The notes under the pieces: generated by a model
The model's input: the letters and a program-made list of their open reading frames with translations, nothing else
Database searches by the model: none
Told to the model about the DNA's origin: nothing
Shown: positions 15,577 to 24,142 of the stretch, piece after piece
Numbering within the stretch: the stretch's first letter is position 1
Layout of the letters: every line of letters starts with the position of its first letter
Program-made: the position numbers and the translations under genes
Origin: Planctomycetota bacterium
GTDB taxonomy: Bacteria > Planctomycetota > Phycisphaerae > SM23-33
Reading direction: 5' to 3'
Length of the DNA: 64,000 nt
Assembly: GCA_022705325.1 (NCBI GenBank)
Contig: JAKJER010000001.1
Coordinates: forward strand, 340,278 to 404,277

Positions 15577-18543
15577 ATGAGCAAGCGTCTGGGAATCGAT
15601 CTGGGCACGACCAGAAGCGCCATCGCCGTCTCCGGCGCTTTCTCTGGTGAGGGGTTCCTCTCGGTCGGCGGCTGTCCTGGCTGCACGGTCATTACGGACC
15701 GGCTGAACCAGGCGCTGATTCCTTCGGCCGTGACGGAGGACAAACTGGGCAGGATCATCCTCGTCCGCGCCACCGATTTCGGTTCGGGCCAGCCTCACGC
15801 GCCGGTCATGGTTCCCCGGCACGCCTTGGGGACCGACAGGACGTTCCGCGTTGGCAGGCGCGAACTCCGGTCGGAGGACATCCTCGCGCACGTGTTGAGA
15901 TACTTGAAGGGTCTGGCTGAAGGCCGCCTGGGAGAGAGGATTGAGGAAGCGGTCATCAGCGCGCCGGCGTGGCTGGGGATGCCCGCCAGGCAGGCGATAG
16001 TAAAGGCGGGGGAGATGGCCGGCTTCCAGGAGGTTCAGATCGTCCCGGACCCGGTGGCTGCGGTCCTGGGGTGTTCCGCGAATCTTGCCCGCGATCCACT
16101 CCGCATCCTGACGTACGATCTGGGAGGTCAGACGTTCGACGTGGCCGTCCTGGAAAAACGAGGCGGGGAGATCTCCGGCGACTCTATCGTCGCCCTTGAC
16201 GGCGACCACTCTCTGGGCGGCTGCGACTTCGACCGCAGGCTGGCGGAATGGGCCCTGGACCAGTTGTGCCTGCGGGGCTACGACCTCGACCGCGATCCCG
16301 TGTCGGATACGTTGGACAAGTTGATGCCCGTTGCCGAACAGGCCAAGATCGCCTTGTCTCAGCGGGAAGCTCATTTGATTCAGCCTGCCGACATCGGCCT
16401 GATGGACCGATCCGGAAGAGCGGTGGACGCTCGCCTGGAGATCACTCGCAGCCGGTTCGAGGACTTGATTCGCCCGGAGATCGAGCGCACGATCCGGATC
16501 TGCCGGCAGGTGATGGAAGAGAATCGCCCCAAGCCGATCCGCCCCGACGACGTCGATGAGATCCTCCTGGTTGGCGGTTCATCGCAGATTCCGTTGGTGG
16601 CCCGGAGGCTGGAGGAGGAGTTCGGCCGTCCGCTGCGGCTGATCGAGCCGCAACTCTGTACAGCCTTGGGGGCGGCGCTCCTGGCCGACAGGCGGACCGC
16701 GCGGATGCCCGGCATGGAGGCTTCGGTGGAGGAGGGGGAGATACTGGCACGCGCGCTGCCCAAGCCGATCTTCCTTCAGACGGATGACGGCCTCATCGAG
16801 GTCGCCCCGGCCTGCACTCCGCTTCCGCTTAGCAGAGTGATTCTCGCAACGATCTCGCACACGGGGTGCGATTCCATCCGCATCGGCCTTCTGAAAGGAG
16901 ACACCTTTCTATGCGAGATCATCACCGACCTCCCCGGTGCCCTGCGGCCCGGAGGCCGGGTGGAGATCCATCTGACCATTTCGAGCGACGGCAGGATAGA
17001 GGGCGAAGTGCATATCCCGGGTCTGGAACCTTGCGTTGCCAAGACATTCGCCATCGATGCCGGTCCGCCCGGGAGCATGGATGAAGAAGCCGTTTCCCAC
17101 GCCCGCCTTCAAGATGTCCAGGAACCCCTCGCGCCGGATCGTTTCCTTCGCCCGGCTTGGCGTCCCGATCCGCCGCGGGACTTCTTCGAATCCAAGGCCA
17201 GAGAGGTCCGCGAGATGATCGCCAACCTGGTCTCGAAGGATGAATCCCTCCGGCAGGACGAACTCGAGCGCCGTCTCGAGGCGATCCGAGAGGAGGCGGA
17301 CAGGGCGTATCAGGATCAGAACTCCTCCGGGTGGGCACGAAGCTGCGATCTGATAGTCGACATGTGTGGCAGGCTGTCGCAGAGATGCCACCAACCCGAA
17401 CCGCCTTCAGCGGGCCATCTGCTCCTGGGCTTGGCGCAGCAAATGAAACAACTGCGGCGCCTGGCTGAGCAGCGAGGCCGACTGGACGCCATGAGGGACC
17501 GCTTTGACCAGGCTGCCCATTCGCTGCGCCAGATCGACCCCGATCAGCCGACCGCCACGGTCCACCTTCGTCACTGGTACCTGACGTTCTTCGTTGAACT
17601 GGAGAGAGACCTCACGGACAAGGCCCCGCCTGGACTCCTGCACGTGGACATGGAGCCGCATCGCCCTGGCGTGGGGGCGACGGTTTCGCAGCCTCCCCCA
17701 GCCGAGGCCCAGGTGCCTCGCGACCGGGTCGACCTGGTTCATTTCTCCGTAACCAGCCCGCCGGCTGCGACGGCGGGGCAGGTTGTTCTCGTTGATGTCT
17801 GGGCCCACCTCAAGGCCCAACGGGCGGAGGTCATCCAACAGGCCGAGCAGGCCGCTGCGGACGGCAAGGTGCTCATCAGGACCAAAGGACCGATCAAGAT
17901 CGCCCGCGGGATCGTGCTGACCGTTCGCCTGTGCGTTCCGGATTTCCACGTCGAACCGCAGGAAGACTGGATCCTCTGGGAGGGAGAAATCGGCAACGCG
18001 CAGTTCTCCGTGAGCGTTCCCGCGGACGCCGCCGCCGGGCCGAAGCTGGGCACCGCCAGCATCTTCGCCCAAGGACTCCGGATCGCCCAGGTTCTGTTCA
18101 CGGTAGAGGTCGGCGCGAAGGCTGCGCCCGAGACCCGGACGCCATCGAAGGAAGTGCAACACCGCTCGGCGTTCATCTCCTACTCCAGCGAGGACGAAGA
18201 CACGGTCCTGACCGCCATTCAGGCCCTCCAGAAGGGGATACCCGACCTCAATGTGTTCTACGCCGAGGCCAGTCTCCGCTCCGGAGACAAATGGCAGGAC
18301 AGACTGCTTGAAGAGATCAAGGCCCGCGACGTCATGTACCTGTTCTGGTCGCAGGCCGCCAGCCGCTCGCGATGGGTCGAGTGGGAATGGCGGACGGCCT
18401 TGCGGGAACGCGGGATCCAGTTCATCGATCCCTTCCCGCTCGTCCACCCCCGAGACGTGCCTCCGCCCGGGGAACTGGCGGACCAATTGCATTTCAACGA
18501 TTGGGTTCTAGCCTTCAAACGAGCCCGCCGGGTCTCGTCCTAG
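15577..18543 (+). CDS. Hsp70-type ATPase fused to a C-terminal TIR domain
   Basis: 988 residues, cytoplasmic, no signal. Residues 1-~385 are an Hsp70/actin-fold nucleotide-binding domain: phosphate-1 loop GIDLGTTRSA (6-15), phosphate-2 YDLGGQTFDV (about 180-189; Gln replaces the usual third Gly), adenosine motif LLVGGSSQIPLV (~331-342). A shortened substrate-domain-like beta region follows (to ~520), then a charged helical region (~540-700), then a beta-rich module (~715-850: HFSVTSPP, VDVWAHLKAQ). The C-terminal TIR domain (~863-985) begins HRSAFISYSSEDED; W933-V-E-W-E937 aligns with the WxxxE catalytic position of TIR NADases. The start at 15577 opens directly on the Hsp70 fold; in-frame sequence back to 15181 is rejected as it reads through the neighbouring promoter region. 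The gene stands alone. A sensor-effector immune role is inference. Confidence 0.9.
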   Translation: MSKRLGIDLGTTRSAIAVSGAFSGEGFLSVGGCPGCTVITDRLNQALIPSAVTEDKLGRIILVRATDFGSGQPHAPVMVPRHALGTDRTFRVGRRELRSEDILAHVLRYLKGLAEGRLGERIEEAVISAPAWLGMPARQAIVKAGEMAGFQEVQIVPDPVAAVLGCSANLARDPLRILTYDLGGQTFDVAVLEKRGGEISGDSIVALDGDHSLGGCDFDRRLAEWALDQLCLRGYDLDRDPVSDTLDKLMPVAEQAKIALSQREAHLIQPADIGLMDRSGRAVDARLEITRSRFEDLIRPEIERTIRICRQVMEENRPKPIRPDDVDEILLVGGSSQIPLVARRLEEEFGRPLRLIEPQLCTALGAALLADRRTARMPGMEASVEEGEILARALPKPIFLQTDDGLIEVAPACTPLPLSRVILATISHTGCDSIRIGLLKGDTFLCEIITDLPGALRPGGRVEIHLTISSDGRIEGEVHIPGLEPCVAKTFAIDAGPPGSMDEEAVSHARLQDVQEPLAPDRFLRPAWRPDPPRDFFESKAREVREMIANLVSKDESLRQDELERRLEAIREEADRAYQDQNSSGWARSCDLIVDMCGRLSQRCHQPEPPSAGHLLLGLAQQMKQLRRLAEQRGRLDAMRDRFDQAAHSLRQIDPDQPTATVHLRHWYLTFFVELERDLTDKAPPGLLHVDMEPHRPGVGATVSQPPPAEAQVPRDRVDLVHFSVTSPPAATAGQVVLVDVWAHLKAQRAEVIQQAEQAAADGKVLIRTKGPIKIARGIVLTVRLCVPDFHVEPQEDWILWEGEIGNAQFSVSVPADAAAGPKLGTASIFAQGLRIAQVLFTVEVGAKAAPETRTPSKEVQHRSAFISYSSEDEDTVLTAIQALQKGIPDLNVFYAEASLRSGDKWQDRLLEEIKARDVMYLFWSQAASRSRWVEWEWRTALRERGIQFIDPFPLVHPRDVPPPGELADQLHFNDWVLAFKRARRVSS

Positions 18544-18769
18544 GGACTGCCACCGTCCGAAACGACCGGATTCGCCTTCCACTACCCGCCAAGTGAGCGA
18601 GGCCGGACCCCGCGCCTACGGCGCCCAAGCTGCATTCAAGTTGCGGCCACGGGGCGCGGAACTGTAGACTTCGCTGTCGAGACGGCCCGGCGCTTGCGGG
18701 CGGGCCGCTCGATGGAAGGACGAGGATGAACCGCCGGTCGACAACCCAGCCTGTCAAGGACGCCAAACC

Positions 18770-20179
18770 ATGATCTCCCGCCCGCGCTGCGCGCTTGCGA
18801 TGCTGTTGGCCCTTTCGATCCTCCCGTCGGCGGCTCTCGCCGCCCGTAGCGTCACCCACCACGGCATCACGTGGACGTTCGACAAGGACTACCCGGCGGG
18901 CCAGTTCGTCACCGGCGACTACTGGGTTGTCGGCCCGGTCACGATCGTGAAGATCTCCACCGACCTGCACGACGCCGCGTTCCGTCCCGGCCCGGACGAC
19001 GACGGCTCGATGGTCAACCCCGGCACGAACGAGTTGCAGGGGTACGATGGCTCGCTGAATTCGTACCGGGCGGAACTCAACGCCGCCCGGCCGGGCGGCA
19101 AGGGCATTTCGGCCGACAACCCGCTGGTCCTGAAGCCCCACACATCGCTGGTGTCGATGGTGAGCTGGCTGTACACCTCGCCGGCTCACAAGGAGCCCGG
19201 TACGCCAGGTTTCAACGGCACGACCAAGGCGCCGCGGCCGGTCACGCGATCCGGCGCGATCCTGACGGTGCTGCCGGCGGCCGCCCCGGCCGGCAGCTTC
19301 CGCCCGCCGTACTGCGGTGCGGACAAGACCGTGCGGTTCAACGTCAAGGACCTGGACCGTTCGCAACTGCTCAACCTGGTCCCGCCGCCCGGCACGCCCG
19401 ACCCGCGCGAGCAGGCCCGCAGGATGTCCCGGCCGTGGATCGACCACGTCCACGAGTACGCCGGCGCCATGGTCCACCCCTCCGAGAACATGCCCAACTA
19501 CGGGCGCGACATGGCCCACATCGTCGGCCACCTGTCCCTGCTGGTCCACCTGGACCTCGCCAAGCTCCCCGGCGCGCCGGACAAAAGCGAGTTGGTCGTC
19601 CCACTGGTGCAGTACGGCATCGACTCGGCCGGCATCGCCGACGCCGGCGGCGGCTGGCCCGCCAACGGCGGGCACAGCCTGGGTCGCAAGTGGCCCATCC
19701 TCTTTGCCGGGGCGATGCTCAAGGACCGCCACATGCTGGCGGTCGGGACGTGGAAGACCCGCTTCCAGGATGACGAGCAGACGTTCTACGTCACGAAGGA
19801 ATCCGTCCGGATCACGCACTCGCCCAAGTGGAAGCCCGACTCGAGGGCCCAGGACAAGGCGCCTTACGAGGCCGCCGACATCGGCCTGCCCGACTGGGGC
19901 ATCCGTCATGCCTACCAACCCGAAGCCGACAACCGCGGCTGGCGAACGCCGTACCGCGACATCAACGGGTCGGCCATCCCCGCCTTCGCCCTGGCTGCCG
20001 GTCTGATGGGCCGGCGAAAGGACTGGAACCACGAGCCCTATTTCGATTACGCGGTGCGCCATATGGCCGAGAGCCGCAAGCTCGGGCAAACCAAGGGCAC
20101 CAATGCCCCCTCGCCCTTCATCCACGCCATGTGGGACCTCTACCACCTGCAGGCCGGCCTGACGGCCAAGCCGAAGTGA
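18770..20179 (+). CDS. Exported protein of unknown function
   Basis: 469 residues with signal peptide MISRPRCALAMLLALSILPSAALA. The mature part starts with a short beta region (GITWTFDKDYPAGQFVTGDYWVVG). It continues with a Pro/Gly-rich central region, then a helical part with aromatic-rich segments (NYGRDMAHIVGHLSLLVHLDL; QYGIDSAGIADAGGGWPANGGHSLGRKW; HAMWDLYHLQAGL) that resembles an alpha/alpha-toroid. I do not recognise a named family. An N-terminal beta domain plus toroid, exported, amid carbohydrate genes, suggests a lyase or hydrolase, but no catalytic residue can be assigned. It is convergent with the URO-D gene (16-base gap). Confidence 0.8.
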   Translation: MISRPRCALAMLLALSILPSAALAARSVTHHGITWTFDKDYPAGQFVTGDYWVVGPVTIVKISTDLHDAAFRPGPDDDGSMVNPGTNELQGYDGSLNSYRAELNAARPGGKGISADNPLVLKPHTSLVSMVSWLYTSPAHKEPGTPGFNGTTKAPRPVTRSGAILTVLPAAAPAGSFRPPYCGADKTVRFNVKDLDRSQLLNLVPPPGTPDPREQARRMSRPWIDHVHEYAGAMVHPSENMPNYGRDMAHIVGHLSLLVHLDLAKLPGAPDKSELVVPLVQYGIDSAGIADAGGGWPANGGHSLGRKWPILFAGAMLKDRHMLAVGTWKTRFQDDEQTFYVTKESVRITHSPKWKPDSRAQDKAPYEAADIGLPDWGIRHAYQPEADNRGWRTPYRDINGSAIPAFALAAGLMGRRKDWNHEPYFDYAVRHMAESRKLGQTKGTNAPSPFIHAMWDLYHLQAGLTAKPK

Positions 20180-20195
20180 GGCACAACTTCCCGAG

Positions 20196-21242
20196 TTACT
20201 GCGCGTACACGGCCAGGACGTTCTCGGGCGGGACGTCCGGCTGGAAGAGGTGTGCCGGGCCGAGGATGTACCCGCCGTCGGCGCCGAGGACCTCGCAGTA
20301 TCGCCTAGCCTGGGCGGTCACCTCCGCGGGCGAGGCGTGCGGCAGGAGGGTCTGCATGTCGAGCCCGCCGTGGAAGCACAACCGCTCGCCGAACTCGCGT
20401 TTGAGCGCCTCCGGCTGCATGTCCGGCCCGACCGGCTGGATCGGGTCCAGCACGTCCACGCCGCAGTCGACGATCTCGCCGATCAGCGGGCGGATGTTGC
20501 CGCAGCTATGGAACAGCGCCCGCCCGCCGAGGTGGTGAATGCGGGCGGTCATCTCGCGAAGGTACGGGCCGACGAACTCGCGGAACATCGCCGTTGAGAT
20601 CAGCGGGCCGTGCTGGCTGCCCAGGTCGCTGATGACCAGGTACAGGTCGATCCGCCCGGCGGTGATCTCGGCCGCCCGGGTGTAGTCCTCCAGGTAGAAG
20701 TCGGTGAACTTCCGCGAGAGGAAGTGGCACCAGTCGGGGTGCTCGACCATGTCGACGAACATGTTCTCCCATCCGCGGACCAGGGCCGGGCGCTGCCAGA
20801 CGTCGGCAAAGCCGTACAGCAGGGCGCGGTCCTCGTGGCGGCGGCACTGTTCGCGGAGGGTCGAGCGATCCAGGCAATCGGGCGCGGGCCAGTCGAACGC
20901 CTCGATCCGGGCCAGGCTCGTCGCGTCGGCCAGGGTGCCGCTCACGTCCTCCCGCATCGCTCCCCAGGGCGTGGGCTTGTAGACGTACCGCTCGCCCCAG
21001 AAGTTCTGGACGACGCCCTCGCCGACTTGCCGCTCGGGCGGCGCGGGCGCCTCCAGGTGGCGCACGTCGATGCCGAGTTGGTCCAGCAGCCGGTCCTTGT
21101 CGCGATGCCCCACGTGTGCGAACAGCCGCTCCATCGTGGGGGCCTCCGCCCAGAAGTCCCGCGGCGTGCGGTCCGGCTGTTCGTGAGCCAACGCCGCCAG
21201 CACGCGTTCGCGCGATGAAGAAGGGGTCAGGAACCTCTTCAT
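20196..21242 (-). CDS. Uroporphyrinogen decarboxylase (URO-D) family protein
   Basis: 348 residues, a cytoplasmic TIM barrel of the URO-D superfamily. It starts RERVLAALAHEQPDRTPRDFW, typical of the MtaA/CmuA-like methyltransferase branch rather than heme-pathway HemE. The zinc-binding pattern is seen in FHSCGN (C247) with downstream LDPIQPVGPDMQPEALK and CFHGGLDMQTLLP. Planctomycetes have many such paralogs; some demethylate methylated substrates with a corrinoid protein, and the role of most is unknown. The start overlaps the rhomboid stop by four bases (ATGA), with its own AAGGAG, so the two genes are translationally coupled. Confidence 0.9.
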   Translation of the reverse strand: MKRFLTPSSSRERVLAALAHEQPDRTPRDFWAEAPTMERLFAHVGHRDKDRLLDQLGIDVRHLEAPAPPERQVGEGVVQNFWGERYVYKPTPWGAMREDVSGTLADATSLARIEAFDWPAPDCLDRSTLREQCRRHEDRALLYGFADVWQRPALVRGWENMFVDMVEHPDWCHFLSRKFTDFYLEDYTRAAEITAGRIDLYLVISDLGSQHGPLISTAMFREFVGPYLREMTARIHHLGGRALFHSCGNIRPLIGEIVDCGVDVLDPIQPVGPDMQPEALKREFGERLCFHGGLDMQTLLPHASPAEVTAQARRYCEVLGADGGYILGPAHLFQPDVPPENVLAVYAQ

Positions 21243-22924
21243 CTTCTTGTCTCCTTGTCCTGCCCGGGCGGCGCGGAAGAGGTTCCTGCCCCCTTTCCCG
21301 CCCCGGGTGTCGACGAGCGGCCAAGGTCCAGCCCTTCGGCACGCAGCAACGTTTCGGTGTATTCCATTTCCCCTTGCTGCGCATTCATCCTGGCGCGGTG
21401 CAGGGCGGCGATCGACATCGAGGGACGCTCGAGGTCTTTCCGCAGGAGCGACGCGTAGGCCAACCGAGCTTCAAGCAGCCGGCGCAGTGCCTGGAGCTTC
21501 TCACCGTCCTTTCCGGCCGAGGGCGTCGCCGGTGGACCTTGCCTCGCCTCGATTACCCGGACGTAATCCCGCATGCGCACCAGGGTCTGATCGAATGCTC
21601 GCAGGCCGTCCTCCCGCGTTCGTTTGCCGGCGTGGACGTCTCTATGGATTGCCTCGAGCGCCGCAATCAGGCGACGGTGGTCTTCCAGCAAGGTCCGGAG
21701 TTCCCCCTCGCGTTGCAGGTCCGCGAGCTTCTGCTGGAGTTCGGCCCTCGGATTCTTCGGGTCCCAAGGTGCGTCGGCCGGCACGCGGGCGACGGCATAG
21801 CCGGCGAAGAGCAGCGTCGCGATCGCCAAGGCCGGCAGGGCCGGGTACACCCACGCCCCCGGCCAGGCGACGCGGATCGGCGAACGAACAATCAGCAGGC
21901 CCAGCGCCAGCCCGCCAATCAGCCCGCCGAGGCTGCCGGCCCAGTCAACATGCTTTTCGAAAGAACTCGACCCTGTCAACAATGCCGCCATGGCAAGCAG
22001 GCCAACCAGCGGCCAGCGCGTGTGACGAGGGAACTCGCCGCCAAAGCGCACGCCGACGGCGATTGCTGCCCCCACCAGGGCGAGGCCTCCGCTGGAGGCA
22101 CCGCATGACACCATCGTCGGATGCACGTAGAGGCTGAGCAGGCTGCTGGTCACGACGCCGAACAGGAACACCGCCGCCACTCGCCATCGGCCCTGGAGGA
22201 TCTCCAGCATCCCGCCCAGCAGCAGAACGCTCAGTAGATTGAATATCAAATGACCCAATGTGGCACACACCCCGCCGGTGCTGATCACGCGCCACCATTG
22301 CCCCCCGGCTACCCGCGGACCGTACAGTGCGCCCCATTGCAGGAATACCGCTTCGAGGGTCCGGGAGCCCGCCAGGGCCACCATCCCTCCGAGCACCGCC
22401 AACCAGATCCCGAGGATAGACAAGGACACCCACGGCCAGCGGACACACGACAGCTCTTGAGAGCGATTCATAAACGCCCGCTGTTCCTGGTACTCCTTCA
22501 CGTCATCCGCCAGCGTGGCGGGGCAGTCGATGCGGGCGGCCTTGGCGGTCAGCGAGGCGGGGTCGAGCAGCCGGCGGAGGTTGTGGGCCCGAAACGGGCG
22601 AAGAGCCTCCTGCCGAAGCCAGGAAACCCGCCGCTCCAGCAGGAACTGTCCGCCCCGGGCGTCCAGGTAGGCTGCGGTGGAAGGGCCCGACTCGATCCTC
22701 CCCCGCAGGTCGCCCTCGTCGATTGACCGCGAGCCGACCAGTAGCAGGCCCTTGTACTTGTGGTCGCTGTGCTCGGTCAGCTTGCCGACAGCCTGGTCGG
22801 CCAACTCCAGCGGCGACACGCCCAGCACGTCGTCCTGCCGCACCATCAGCACCACCGTTGCCGGCCAGGCGGCAGCGTCGCCTTCGATGCATTTGTAGCC
22901 CGAAATCAGCAGCGTCTGCTGCAC
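21239..22924 (-). CDS. Rhomboid-family intramembrane serine protease with soluble flanks
   Basis: 561 residues from a GTG start. Residues 1-~165 are a soluble domain of unknown type (VLMVRQDDVLGVSPLELAD; GLLLVGSRSIDEGDL). Six or so membrane spans follow (about 168-360) with the rhomboid signature HLIFNLLSVLLLG, catalytic Ser277 in CGASSGG and His325 in HVDWAG. A further hydrophobic span (~373-390) leads into a charged coiled-coil tail. It would cleave transmembrane substrates in the inner membrane. The frame stays open upstream to 23038 without ATG or GTG, and a good GGAGG lies at about 22983-22988, so the true start may be upstream with a rare codon. The last codons overlap the URO-D start. 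Confidence 0.88.
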   Translation of the reverse strand: MQQTLLISGYKCIEGDAAAWPATVVLMVRQDDVLGVSPLELADQAVGKLTEHSDHKYKGLLLVGSRSIDEGDLRGRIESGPSTAAYLDARGGQFLLERRVSWLRQEALRPFRAHNLRRLLDPASLTAKAARIDCPATLADDVKEYQEQRAFMNRSQELSCVRWPWVSLSILGIWLAVLGGMVALAGSRTLEAVFLQWGALYGPRVAGGQWWRVISTGGVCATLGHLIFNLLSVLLLGGMLEILQGRWRVAAVFLFGVVTSSLLSLYVHPTMVSCGASSGGLALVGAAIAVGVRFGGEFPRHTRWPLVGLLAMAALLTGSSSFEKHVDWAGSLGGLIGGLALGLLIVRSPIRVAWPGAWVYPALPALAIATLLFAGYAVARVPADAPWDPKNPRAELQQKLADLQREGELRTLLEDHRRLIAALEAIHRDVHAGKRTREDGLRAFDQTLVRMRDYVRVIEARQGPPATPSAGKDGEKLQALRRLLEARLAYASLLRKDLERPSMSIAALHRARMNAQQGEMEYTETLLRAEGLDLGRSSTPGAGKGAGTSSAPPGQDKETRR

Positions 22925-23088
22925 GCGCTCCAGGCAGTCACGGACGACCGGCTCCAGCCGAACCCCCGCCGACGCGGACGGCTCCTCCTGGTCGGATTGT
23001 GGCGAATCCGGCTGCGTTTCCGCACCCCGCGATTTCGATCACGGCCGGTAGTCGAGGGCCATCCGGCACGCAATCTCCAGAGTCAGCC

Positions 23089-24075
23089 TCAGTCGGTCAC
23101 CAGCGTCCAGGTCTTGTCGGGGTTGTACTCGGTGATGTCGCGGACGGTAGCGCCCGGGCCGAGGTCTTTCTGGTAGACCTTGCCCTGGTGGTTGACCACG
23201 AAGGTCATGATTCCCGAGCTGCCGTGCTGGGCCGGGCAGGCGACCAGGGCGAAGCCCGCGATCATGTTGCCGTTGATCACGTAATCGTAGCGCCCGCCGG
23301 GGACGTCCGGGCCCTGACGCGTGACGACCTTGAGGTAGTACCCGTGGAAAGGCCTCCGCCCGCCCCCGCGCGGGTTGGTGTAGCCCTGGACGGCGGCCTC
23401 CGCCGCCAGCGGCCCGAACGGGCTCTGCTCCTCGCCCGCCCCGGCAGCCCAGTACAGGCCATCCTTGGTGCCGGCCCGGCTGGACAGCCGCTGGGCGTAT
23501 TCGAGCACCTCGTTGCCGTTGCGGTCCTTGGAGGCGTACTCGCGCTGGGCCAGCACGTAGGCCCGGCAGAGCTTGATGGTGTTCAACTCGTTGGCCCCGA
23601 TGCGCCGCGCGAGGATCTCCTCCTTGCCGGAGGCGGTGTCGAAGAACCACTTGCCCGCCGCGGTCTTGACCAGCGGGATGGGGAACGGCCAGTCCTCCTG
23701 GCCCATGTGGACGATCGACAACTCGGTCGACTTCTTCTCCACCCGCATCTTGGCCGAGGCGTGCTGGGCCAGCCGCTCGAAACCGTTGGCGTCCTGGACC
23801 GAGTCGCCGCTGGAGAGGTCCTTGGTCACCGGGCCCAGCACGGCCCGCACGGCGTCGCGGTCCTTGCTCGAGGCGGCCTTCACCAGCGCCTGGGCGGCCT
23901 GCTCGTCGCTGTCGAAGAGTTGCTGGTCGCCGGCCGGCTGGCCGGCCACATACACCACGGGCGCGGGGCCCACCGGGGGCTGCTCGCACCCAGCCAGGAC
24001 CAGCGCAACCGTCAACAGCAGAGCCGCCCCGCGGGCGGCCTGCCACGTCCCACTCCGGCTTGTCATATCGGACAT
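23089..24075 (-). CDS. DUF2950 lipoprotein
   Basis: 328 residues from the ATG with AAGGAG six bases upstream. The N-terminus is a lipoprotein signal (AALLLTVALVLAGC) so the protein is anchored in the membrane. The rest matches DUF2950: FDSDEQAAQALVKAASSKD, GKWFFDTASGKEEILARRIG, YAQRLSSRAGTKDGLYW, GYYLKVVTRQG and a C-terminal domain ending TEYNPDKTWTLV. The biochemical role is unknown. It sits 68 bases downstream of the DUF3300 gene on the same strand, a pairing I recall as recurrent in other bacteria, so a joint envelope function is likely. Confidence 0.9.
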   Translation of the reverse strand: MSDMTSRSGTWQAARGAALLLTVALVLAGCEQPPVGPAPVVYVAGQPAGDQQLFDSDEQAAQALVKAASSKDRDAVRAVLGPVTKDLSSGDSVQDANGFERLAQHASAKMRVEKKSTELSIVHMGQEDWPFPIPLVKTAAGKWFFDTASGKEEILARRIGANELNTIKLCRAYVLAQREYASKDRNGNEVLEYAQRLSSRAGTKDGLYWAAGAGEEQSPFGPLAAEAAVQGYTNPRGGGRRPFHGYYLKVVTRQGPDVPGGRYDYVINGNMIAGFALVACPAQHGSSGIMTFVVNHQGKVYQKDLGPGATVRDITEYNPDKTWTLVTD

Positions 24076-24142
24076 CGTGCGCTCCTTGTCGTGTGAATCG
24101 TCGGACCGGCCAACCGGCCGGTTCATCTCCCGGGTTGTCTGG

